Assembly (NCBI RefSeq): GCF_001457815.1
Contig: NZ_LN898221.1
Span: 1,135,053 to 1,199,052, forward strand
DNA length: 64,000 bases
Reading direction: 5' to 3'
From: Vitreoscilla massiliensis
Lineage (GTDB): Bacteria; Pseudomonadota; Gammaproteobacteria; Burkholderiales; Neisseriaceae
The translations under genes were made by a program, and so were the position numbers. This document shows, piece by piece, positions 24,908 through 32,108 of the stretch (position 1 is the first letter of the stretch; the number at the start of each line of letters is the position of its first letter). Below the pieces are notes generated by a model. The model did no database searches, was not told where the DNA came from, and was given only the letters and a program-made list of their open reading frames with translations.

Positions 24908-25801
24908 CTAGGCACTCAAAGGCAGTAAATACGCGCTCGCATGTTGTATCAAGGCCTGATTCAGACGTTGCATTTTCGGCGATTGCACCTGCCAATAATG
25001 CCAATACAGCGGCACGTCCACATACGCCCCAGGCAGCAAATCCAACACATCACCTTGCAATTGCTGTTGTTGCACATCCAAAATCATGCCATAGCCCAAA
25101 CCCAGCTCCACCGCCCGATAAAATGCCTGCGTCGAGGGAATCGTCAGTTGCGGGCTGATATCGGCATTGAAATGGCAAAATTCGCGCAAAAAGTCATGTT
25201 GCAAAAAGTCTTTGTGGTTGTAGCGCACCATGGGTGCAGTGCGCAAAGTCGCATGGTTAATGCCAGCAGCAAAATAGCGCTGCTGAAACTCAGGACTGGC
25301 CATCAAACGATAGCGCACCGTGCCCAAAGGCTTGGCTTCGCAGCCTTTCATCGGCGTGTCCTTAGAGGAAATCGCCGCCACTACCGAGCCGTCTTGCAAT
25401 TTTTGGTGGGTAAATTCTTGGTCGTCCACACTCAATTGCAGCAAAACTTTTTCGGCCGTCGCCACCGGCGCCAAAGCCGGCAATAACCATGTTTCCAAGG
25501 AATCATGGTTGGTGGCAATGGGCGCGTGAATAAACGCTTCAGAATCGGCAAACGCCGAGGCGAATTCCTCGGCCAGCAATTTGGAGCGGCGCAAATACTG
25601 CAATAAGGCCCGCCCCGAGGCCGTCGGGCGGCACGGACGTGTGCGCTCCACCAGCGGCATGCCCAATTGCGCCTCCAAAGCGCGTACCCGTTGCGATATT
25701 GCCGACGGGGTCAAACGCAGCTCTTGCGCCGCACGTTCGAAGCTGCCGTGGTCAAGCACGGCCAACAAAGCCTCGGTTTGTTTGTTATCAAAGCGCTGCA
25801 T
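24908..25801 (-). CDS. argP: LysR-type regulator ArgP (LysG/IciA)
   Basis: 297 residues. The N-terminal LysR helix-turn-helix (GSFERAAQELRLTPSAISQRV, about 18-38) is followed by an effector domain with the ArgP-like MILDVQQQQL and YWHYWQVQSP segments. ArgP activates export of arginine and lysine analogues by turning on argO/lysE on sensing these amino acids. It is divergent from a LysE-family exporter with 115 bp between them, the classical arrangement. Confidence 0.92.
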   Translation of the reverse strand: MQRFDNKQTEALLAVLDHGSFERAAQELRLTPSAISQRVRALEAQLGMPLVERTRPCRPTASGRALLQYLRRSKLLAEEFASAFADSEAFIHAPIATNHDSLETWLLPALAPVATAEKVLLQLSVDDQEFTHQKLQDGSVVAAISSKDTPMKGCEAKPLGTVRYRLMASPEFQQRYFAAGINHATLRTAPMVRYNHKDFLQHDFLREFCHFNADISPQLTIPSTQAFYRAVELGLGYGMILDVQQQQLQGDVLDLLPGAYVDVPLYWHYWQVQSPKMQRLNQALIQHASAYLLPLSA

Positions 25802-25916
25802 TTTTGCCCCTAAATGAAGAAAAATTTAATCTTACTAAAATTTATTCAGTTTTGTTTCATTTATTTGCCGCTGTCGTGATAATGGCGACAACAAATCACA
25901 TTTAGAAAGCACTGCA
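25802..25916. promoter_or_regulatory. argP-exporter divergent promoter region
   Basis: 115 bp, AT-rich next to argP. GATAAT at 25878-25883 could be the -10 for the exporter. ArgP is expected to bind here by analogy with argO control; no operator is asserted. Confidence 0.45.
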
Positions 25917-26552
25917 ATGGTTTTTTGGCATGGTTTAATGGTGAGCGCGGGCTTGATTGTCGCCATCGGCGCGCAAAATGCGTATCTGCTCAAGCAAGGT
26001 TTGAGCAAGCAACACGTGGCTGTGGTGGCGGGCATTTGCTTTTTGGGCGACTTTTGTCTGATGTCGTTTGGCATCATGGGCGCGGGCAGTTTGTTTGCCA
26101 AATTTCCGTGGCTCAGTCTCAGTCTTGCCATCGTCGGTGCCTTGTTTTTAAGTGTGTACGCGTATCGCTGTTTCAAAAGCGCGTATACCGGCTCTTCTGC
26201 CATGCATTTACAGGCCGACCAAGTACAAAAACAAACGCGCAAACAAGTGGCGCTGATGGCCTTGGCCTTGACCTTCCTCAATCCGCATGTGTATTTGGAC
26301 ACGGTGGTGATTTTGGGCGGCATCGCCGGCACCTTGAGCATGGCCGACAAATGGGCGTTTTTGGGCGGGGCCTTATTGGCATCGCTATTGTGGTTTTTTG
26401 GTGTGGGTTACGGCGCGCGTTTGCTGTTGCCTTGGTTTGAAAAAGCGCGCACTTGGCGCATGCTCGACACTGGCATAGGCTTGTTGATGTTGTGGTTGGC
26501 GATAGGTTTGTACCGCTATGCCTATGTTTTAAGCACTGGAGCGGCGGCTTAA
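25917..26552 (+). CDS. LysE/ArgO-family amino acid exporter
   Basis: 211 residues, six hydrophobic helices. The first carries the family hallmark SAGLIVAIGAQNAYLLKQGL at residues 10-29, and TFLNPHVYLDTV is the conserved helix 4 motif. It exports arginine or lysine across the inner membrane. argP next door supports this. An uptake-like repeat at 26209-26216 encodes LQAD. Confidence 0.93.
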   Translation: MVFWHGLMVSAGLIVAIGAQNAYLLKQGLSKQHVAVVAGICFLGDFCLMSFGIMGAGSLFAKFPWLSLSLAIVGALFLSVYAYRCFKSAYTGSSAMHLQADQVQKQTRKQVALMALALTFLNPHVYLDTVVILGGIAGTLSMADKWAFLGGALLASLLWFFGVGYGARLLLPWFEKARTWRMLDTGIGLLMLWLAIGLYRYAYVLSTGAAA

Positions 26553-26614
26553 ATCCCAGCACAAATGCATCTTTTGTTTGACAATGATCATTAACAGCGC
26601 AATAATAGCCGTAC

Positions 26615-26645
26615 AAAAAAAGCGCCCCCGACAAGCGGGGGCAAA
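26615..26645 (-). terminator. intrinsic terminator of the HugZ-like gene
   Basis: GCCCCCG and CGGGGGC pair on the minus strand, then GC and a run of seven T. It lies 26 bp after the stop at 26671. Exporter transcripts arriving from the other side could also end here. Confidence 0.85.
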
Positions 26646-26670
26646 CGGAACACACCTCATAAACTCCGTA

Positions 26671-27174
26671 CTAACCGATTGCCAAGGCAGTCGGTTTTTG
26701 TTTGGTTGGCGTTAATGCCTCATGCAAATCTGCGGCAGTCAACGCCACAATTTCATTCAAATCGGTCATCAAACGGCCTTGCACCGGGCGCAAGCGGTAC
26801 AGCGCTTGGCATTCCATGTTCAATGCGGCCTGTAAATCCATCCCTGTGCTCGCACACAAGGCTGATAACAATTCTCGGTATTCGGGCGACTGATACACCA
26901 CTTCGCTGGCCTCAACTATCCAAACCAATTGTGCACATTGTTGGCCATGACCTTGTTCCAACAACATCACACTGGCCTGACCCGCCAAACGCAAGTGGCG
27001 TATGCTTTCAGTCACATCGGCAATCCACACACAGTAAGCGTCTTCCGCCCACACATACGGCACGTGACACACATACGGTGTTTGTGCGGCATGTCCGGTC
27101 GCCAACATCAAACGCTTGGAGTTCGCATGAATGTTGCGTAAGGTTTGTGGAACATCGTCCAGTTTGCTGTGCAT
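26671..27174 (-). CDS. HugZ/HutZ-like heme-utilisation protein (PNPOx-like split-barrel)
   Basis: 167 residues. The split-barrel FMN-binding fold shows as ANSKRLMLATGHAAQTPYVCHVP, YCVWIADVTESIRHLRLAGQASVMLLE and the Arg/Gly tail RLRPVQGRL. This matches the HugZ/HutZ group, which handles or degrades heme in iron-starved cells. The C-terminal His-rich tail of classical HugZ is missing. A Fur box lies 62 bp upstream, fitting iron control. No heme transporter genes adjoin, so the role is inferred from family and operator. Confidence 0.75.
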   Translation of the reverse strand: MHSKLDDVPQTLRNIHANSKRLMLATGHAAQTPYVCHVPYVWAEDAYCVWIADVTESIRHLRLAGQASVMLLEQGHGQQCAQLVWIVEASEVVYQSPEYRELLSALCASTGMDLQAALNMECQALYRLRPVQGRLMTDLNEIVALTAADLHEALTPTKQKPTALAIG

Positions 27175-27236
27175 GTTTGCCTCCCCTCGCTCGTTCGTTT
27201 TAAGCTTACGTGCATCATAGCCGAATAGAATTACCT

Positions 27237-27263
27237 TGTAAATGATAATAATTACTATTTACA
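27237..27263. promoter_or_regulatory. Fur box upstream of the HugZ-like gene
   Basis: A 27-bp near-palindrome starts with TGTAAATGATAAT and ends with its near complement. It closely follows the Fur consensus GATAATGATAATCATTATC. Placement at -62 from the start codon fits repression by iron-loaded Fur. Confidence 0.75.
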
Positions 27264-27309
27264 AATAAATCATGACTTTTAGCGCTATCTCTTTGTTTTA
27301 CCGACAATA

Positions 27310-27336
27310 AAAAATCCAGTTTACACTGGATTTTTA
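27310..27336 (-). terminator. intrinsic terminator of the DUF815 operon
   Basis: AAAATCCAGT and ACTGGATTTT pair with a TTAC loop, flanked by T/A runs on both sides. It lies about 30 bp after the stop at 27365 and probably works in both directions. Confidence 0.8.
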
Positions 27337-27364
27337 AATACATTACTCCATGCCTCGCATCGGC

Positions 27365-28249
27365 TTAATCAACAATGCGCTCTTCTGGCAAACGCCCAAC
27401 CCAATCGCACACAAATTGCCACGCCACCCGTCCAGAGCGGCCTCCACGGCTCAAAGACCAGTTTAACGCGGCTTTGCGGGCGGTGTCGTCATACACCACA
27501 TCAGCGGCCTGTAACCAATTCTCCACCGCTTGCAAATAGGCAATTTGGTCAAATGGATAAAAGCTTAACCACAAACCAAAGCGGTCGGACAAAGACACTT
27601 TTTCCTCAACCGCTTCTTGCGGATGCACCTCGCCTTTGTCGCCGGTATAACCGGTATTCTCGGCAAAATACTCTGGCAATAAATGGCGGCGATTGCTGGT
27701 GGCATACACAATCACATTGTCAGCCCGCACCGACAAACCACCGTCCAATGCGGTTTTCAAGGCTTTGTAGCCATCGTCACCGTGTTCAAACGACAAGTCA
27801 TCACAAAACACAATGAATTTTTCAGGCCGGCCTTGTAACAGTTTTAACAAACTCGGCAAGGACGCCAAATCTTGTTTGTCGACCTCAATCAAGCGCAAGC
27901 CCAAATCGGCATATTCATGCAATAAGGCTTTGACCAACGACGATTTGCCTGTTCCGCGTGCGCCTGACAGCAAGGCATTGTTGGCAGGACGACCAGCCAA
28001 AAATTGCTCGGTATTGCGCACCAATTGCTTCATTTGGTTGTCCACCGCCGCCAAACGCGACAGCGGAAACGTGTGCGGCTTGGGCAAGGCTTGCAACACC
28101 CCTTGCTGCCCTACTTGCTGCCAGCGAAACGCTTCGGCCGCCCAGTTTGGCTCTTGCAAAGGCTGCGGCAGCCACGCATCCAAACGCTCCAATACCGATA
28201 CCGCGCGCTTGAAAAACGTGTTGATGGTCTTAATCTTGTAATTGCTCAT
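27365..28249 (-). CDS. DUF815 family AAA-type ATPase
   Basis: 294 residues. Walker A GARGTGKSS is at 96-104 and a Walker-B-like FIVFCDDLSFE near 145-155. The segment VIVYATSNRRHLLPE is the sensor-1 region typical of DUF815. This family is widespread and has no settled function. AAAGGA before the ATG gives a clear start. It is the last gene of a tight minus-strand operon starting at hda, 9 bp after the secreted protein. An uptake-like repeat inside encodes LQAAD. Confidence 0.92.
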   Translation of the reverse strand: MSNYKIKTINTFFKRAVSVLERLDAWLPQPLQEPNWAAEAFRWQQVGQQGVLQALPKPHTFPLSRLAAVDNQMKQLVRNTEQFLAGRPANNALLSGARGTGKSSLVKALLHEYADLGLRLIEVDKQDLASLPSLLKLLQGRPEKFIVFCDDLSFEHGDDGYKALKTALDGGLSVRADNVIVYATSNRRHLLPEYFAENTGYTGDKGEVHPQEAVEEKVSLSDRFGLWLSFYPFDQIAYLQAVENWLQAADVVYDDTARKAALNWSLSRGGRSGRVAWQFVCDWVGRLPEERIVD

Positions 28250-28258
28250 GTCATCCTT

Positions 28259-29509
28259 TCAGGACGCGGTGTGTGGCGTCGCTGTTGTGTGTTCACGGCA
28301 TTGCTGCAATTGAAATTGCACCCAACGTGGGTAGATTTCGGTAGGCAGATTGTGCAATGCCAATTCAATTTTGTACGGCGTGCGCGGATTGCGGTCTAAC
28401 AAGCGGGCAATGTGGTAAGCCAAAGGCTTGGTGCCCATCGGGTGCACATACACCTGAAATTGCCGATACTGCGGCTGTGCCAAAGTGTCTTGCATGTGCT
28501 TGGCGATGCGGTATTGTTTTGCAGGCAAAGCTTGCCACAAACGCGCATCTTTCTCATACAGTAAACGCTCAAAATAACGCTCACCCACCATGGTCAGCTG
28601 CTGCGACCACAACCAAATGCGTTCGTTATCGGCATTGATGCGCTCAAAGCCTTGTGCGGCCTGTAACTGCTGTTGCGCCGCATCGCCCACATCGACAATG
28701 ATAAAATTCTCGGCCTGATTGCTGATGTCATCCACAAAAGACTTGGGTTTCACATGTTCAATAAAACCCGGCGCACCCAACCAAGCTTGTTTGCCCATCG
28801 CTGCGGTCTTACGACCATTGCCATCGGCGAATTGCTCGCCCTTATGCCGACCCAATAAGATACTGTCGCTGTCGTGCAGCGACACAAACGTGCCTATGCT
28901 GAGCTCAGATGCGCTAAACATGCGGTCAAAACCTTCATCGCCAAACAATTCCCGCAACATGCTCAGTTGCGCAATTTGCCTGCCCGTGCCGCATTCGGTA
29001 CGCAAACGTCCGTGCACAAACGCGTCAAACGCAAGACTGTTGCGCCACAGCGGTTCATAGCGGCGGCCAAAGCTTTTGGTGGCGCGCCACCCTTGTGCTT
29101 CGCTGCCACCGCTAAAACTCAACCAACCGCTTTGCACCCAAGTAAAGCGAAAGCCACGGTTGGCAGACAATTTACGTGTCGCCTCAAACACAGCGCGTCT
29201 GACCTGCATTTGAAACGCACAGCGACTGCTTTGGCCATACAATGCGGCCTGTAAATCATGGGCGTGCCCTACTTGCAATTTCAACAAGCGTTGCGCTTGC
29301 GCCGCCTCCAAGCTCTGGGCTTGGCACACCGCCACGCTGTTAACATCACTGCCCCTATCATCGGTGGACACTGTTGCAGCGCTGGTTTGCCAACCCAATT
29401 GCTGCAATACTGTCAGTTCGCAAGCATCGGCATATGCCGCCGCAGACAAGCAAACACCGGCCCAAAACACGCCCAGTTTACACACCAGTCGTTGCAGGCC
29501 GCTGTGCAT
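28259..29509 (-). CDS. secreted protein with transglutaminase (Tgl)-like active-site block
   Basis: 416 residues. The signal peptide is about residues 1-27, with cleavage after AYA, so the mature protein is periplasmic or exported. Residues 168-199 (GRLRTECGTGRQI and LRELFGDEGFDRMFS) resemble, from memory, the catalytic block of the Bacillus spore transglutaminase Tgl (GTECAT and LYEEDTFNRLF), whose Cys is the nucleophile. That would make Cys173 the nucleophile here. GTFVSLHDSD at 206-215 may match the Tgl GDLVYFKNP strand. No other part is recognised. The gene starts 3 nt after the HAD phosphatase stop and precedes DUF815, so it is co-transcribed. Two uptake-like repeats inside both encode LQAA. 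The Tgl link is inference. Confidence 0.6.
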   Translation of the reverse strand: MHSGLQRLVCKLGVFWAGVCLSAAAYADACELTVLQQLGWQTSAATVSTDDRGSDVNSVAVCQAQSLEAAQAQRLLKLQVGHAHDLQAALYGQSSRCAFQMQVRRAVFEATRKLSANRGFRFTWVQSGWLSFSGGSEAQGWRATKSFGRRYEPLWRNSLAFDAFVHGRLRTECGTGRQIAQLSMLRELFGDEGFDRMFSASELSIGTFVSLHDSDSILLGRHKGEQFADGNGRKTAAMGKQAWLGAPGFIEHVKPKSFVDDISNQAENFIIVDVGDAAQQQLQAAQGFERINADNERIWLWSQQLTMVGERYFERLLYEKDARLWQALPAKQYRIAKHMQDTLAQPQYRQFQVYVHPMGTKPLAYHIARLLDRNPRTPYKIELALHNLPTEIYPRWVQFQLQQCREHTTATPHTAS

Positions 29510-29512
29510 GGC

Positions 29513-30178
29513 TTAGTGGGTATGCACGATGGGCCAGCCATGCTCACGTGCATGGGCCAGCAAGGTGTCATCGGGATTCACCGCCACTGGATTGCTAACG
29601 TCTTTGAGCAAAGGCATGTCGTTGCGCGAATCGCTGTAGAAATAGATTTTGTCATAATCGGCGCGGGTTTTGCCTTGCGCCTGTAGCCACTGCTCCAAGC
29701 GGGTGATTTTGCCGGCTTGGTAGCTTGGCACACCTATATACTCGCCGGTATAGCGGCCATCGGCGCCAATTTCCAAGCTCACGCCTATCACTTCGGTAAT
29801 GCCAAATTCGTGCGCAATCGGGGTAATGATGAATTCATTGGTGGCGGAAATCAGTAATAAATCGTCACCGGCTTGTTGGTGTTGCGTCACCAAGCCGCGC
29901 GCTTTGTCGGTGATGGTCGGGCGTATAAAATCGCGCATGAATTCTTGGTGCATTTCGGCCAATTCTGCCATGCTAAAGCGCGTGAGCGGTTCTAATTGGA
30001 ACTCGAGAAATTCGTCCACATTCAACTGGCCTTGCAAATACTGCTGATAGAAATAGTCGTTTTTCTTGGCCACAAACGCGGCGTCGACGATGCCTTTGTG
30101 CATCAGGTATTTCGGCCATTCATTATCGGAATCGCTGGCGATTAAGGTATGGTCTAAATCAAATATGGCTAAATTCAT
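29513..30178 (-). CDS. HAD-IB family phosphatase (SerB-like)
   Basis: 221 residues from ATG 30178 with GAAGA upstream; an in-frame TTG four codons earlier is rejected. Motif I FDLDHTLI (nucleophile Asp) is at 5-12, the motif II region is LLLISATNEF, and YFYSDSRNDMPLL carries motif IV. HAD-IB enzymes include phosphoserine phosphatase and related hydrolases; the substrate is not clear. It overlaps the end of hda by 20 nt, implying translational coupling. Confidence 0.92.
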   Translation of the reverse strand: MNLAIFDLDHTLIASDSDNEWPKYLMHKGIVDAAFVAKKNDYFYQQYLQGQLNVDEFLEFQLEPLTRFSMAELAEMHQEFMRDFIRPTITDKARGLVTQHQQAGDDLLLISATNEFIITPIAHEFGITEVIGVSLEIGADGRYTGEYIGVPSYQAGKITRLEQWLQAQGKTRADYDKIYFYSDSRNDMPLLKDVSNPVAVNPDDTLLAHAREHGWPIVHTH

Positions 30179-30872
30179 GGGTGTCTTCAAGCAGTTGTTT
30201 GAGGAGTGGTAAGGTGATGCGGCGCCCCGTCATCAACGAGTAATCGTCTAATTTTTGCACCATGGTCACCAAAGAGTCCATGTCACGGCGCCAGTGTTGC
30301 AACAGGTATTTGAACAAATCATCGCCTATGGCCAATTGCCGCGTTTGCGCCAGACTTTTCAAGGCCTCGAGTTTTTCATCATCGTTCAAGGTTTTCAGCT
30401 CATACACCAAGGCATAGGCCATGCGCGTGCGCAAATCCTCGCGCAAATCCAATTGCAGCGGCGGCACGTTGGCGCTCATCAGCAAATAGCCATGGTGACC
30501 ATCGCGGATTTGATTGAACATGTGAAACAAATCTTGTTGTTCGGTGTCGTCCAGAAATTCGATGCCATCGATGGCGATGAATTCAGCTTGTGCCGACGCC
30601 AAAGCAAACGGCCGTGTGCGCACGTCCCAATATTGGGCCGCGTGACCCAAACTGACGGCTTGCGCCGTCCAAGCCTTGAGCAAATGGCTTTTGCCACGAC
30701 CTTCTGCGCCCCAAACATAGACCAAACGCTCGTGCGGGTTTTGTAAGACCTGCAAAAGTTCGCGATTGGCCTGACCCAAAAATTTGGCAAAATTCGGGTA
30801 AGCTTGGTTGTCAAAATTGAAAATCAATTGCGACACAGAAGTGGCTTTAATATGTGAATAGGGATGAGACAT
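30159..30872 (-). CDS. hda: DnaA-homologous regulator Hda
   Basis: 237 residues. A DnaA-like AAA+ module is seen: Walker A-like WGAEGRGKSHLL at 54-65, a Walker-B-like FIAIDGIEFLDD near 97-108, and a sensor region MSANVPPLQLDLREDLRTRM. An N-terminal QLIFNF stretch could be the beta-clamp-binding motif. With the clamp, Hda promotes hydrolysis of DnaA-bound ATP after initiation. It lies beside a perM-like gene, as in many proteobacteria. Confidence 0.92.
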   Translation of the reverse strand: MSHPYSHIKATSVSQLIFNFDNQAYPNFAKFLGQANRELLQVLQNPHERLVYVWGAEGRGKSHLLKAWTAQAVSLGHAAQYWDVRTRPFALASAQAEFIAIDGIEFLDDTEQQDLFHMFNQIRDGHHGYLLMSANVPPLQLDLREDLRTRMAYALVYELKTLNDDEKLEALKSLAQTRQLAIGDDLFKYLLQHWRRDMDSLVTMVQKLDDYSLMTGRRITLPLLKQLLEDTHEFSHI

Positions 30873-30922
30873 TGTAACGTGCTGCCACAGCTTCGGGCAA
30901 CCGACAGCACGCTATCTGGGCT

Positions 30923-30930
30923 TACAGGCC
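30923..30930 (-). repeat. single uptake-like repeat between perM-like gene and hda
   Basis: Core TACAGGCC within CTTACAGGCCGCTTA, just beyond the stop of the perM-like gene and 51 bp before hda. Confidence 0.7.
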
Positions 30931-30932
30931 GC

Positions 30933-32012
30933 TTATTCTTGATTGTGGCGTTGGTAATAAGGGCTGCGGAAATAGTATTGGGTCAATTCGCGCAGCAACA
31001 CCAAGCATATCGCCGCCATCGGCAAGGCCAATAACATGCCGACAAAACCCAATAATTGGCCAAATGCCATCAAGGCAAAAATCACCCACAGCGGCGTTAA
31101 ACCGATGCGCTCACCGACCAAACGTGGGGTGATGACATAGCTTTCCAATAATTGCCCGACCAAAAACACCGACCATACCGATACCAAGCCGCCAAACGTG
31201 CCAAACTGCAAGGCCGCCGCCAAAGTTGCCAACAGCAAACCGATGAAGGCGCCTAAATACGGAATCACCACCAACATGCCGGCCACCATACCGATGGCAA
31301 AACCCGAATCCAAACCCACCACCGTCAAACCACCGCCGTAAATCAAACCGACGATGATCATCACCAACAATTGGCCGCGCAAATACTCGCTCAGGGTTTT
31401 GTCAATTTCACCGCCTATGCGCAGCACTTGCTCCAAATAGCGGCGCGGAATCAAGCGGTGGGTGCCATCGGCCCAACGCGGCCAATCGGCCAAGAAGTAA
31501 TACAGCAAAATCGGCAATAAAAACAAATTGGCGGCCATCAGCATCAGTGCCGTGCCTTTGTTGGCCAAAAACGGCATGACTTTGGTCAGGCCAGCGCGGA
31601 TTTCTTCGCTGTTTTGGGTCACGTATTGGGTGATGACTTGACCATTCAGGCTCAAATGGGTGTGAAATCTTTGATTGATCATCGGTATCAATTTGTGTTG
31701 CACATAATTGACCATGTCTGGCAGCCGTTGCCACGCCGCCTCGGCTTGCTGTGCCATCATCGGCAGGATGAACAAAATCAGCCCCACCACCAACGCAATC
31801 GCCAGCAAGGTCACCAACATCGCCGCCAGTCCACGGCCCATTTTAAGGCGCGTCAGTTTGTTGACCACGGGATTGAGGATGTAGGCCAAGATGGCCGCGG
31901 CGATGAATGGCGTCAAAATGGTGCGCAAGTTGTACACCAACACCATCAAAATCACAAATACCAAACTGCCTATGATCCAATGCACATAGGGATTGCGAGC
32001 ACGCACATACAT
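30933..32012 (-). CDS. AI-2E family transporter (PerM-like)
   Basis: 359 residues from ATG 32012, chosen for AAGG 8 nt upstream over the upstream in-frame ATG at 32054. It has about eight hydrophobic helices, a periplasmic loop at about 90-150, and the family segment GGGLTVVGLDSGFAIGMVAGMLVVIPYLGAFIG. Members include PerM and TqsA; substrates vary and cannot be assigned. Adjacent to hda. Confidence 0.9.
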   Translation of the reverse strand: MYVRARNPYVHWIIGSLVFVILMVLVYNLRTILTPFIAAAILAYILNPVVNKLTRLKMGRGLAAMLVTLLAIALVVGLILFILPMMAQQAEAAWQRLPDMVNYVQHKLIPMINQRFHTHLSLNGQVITQYVTQNSEEIRAGLTKVMPFLANKGTALMLMAANLFLLPILLYYFLADWPRWADGTHRLIPRRYLEQVLRIGGEIDKTLSEYLRGQLLVMIIVGLIYGGGLTVVGLDSGFAIGMVAGMLVVIPYLGAFIGLLLATLAAALQFGTFGGLVSVWSVFLVGQLLESYVITPRLVGERIGLTPLWVIFALMAFGQLLGFVGMLLALPMAAICLVLLRELTQYYFRSPYYQRHNQE

Positions 32013-32108
32013 GGCTAAGCCTTTATGACAATGTAAAAAGAAAACCGTTTGCATCGTAACACAATGCCAACGGTTTTAGACACCTACCTCTATGTTTCAA
32101 AGCATTTT

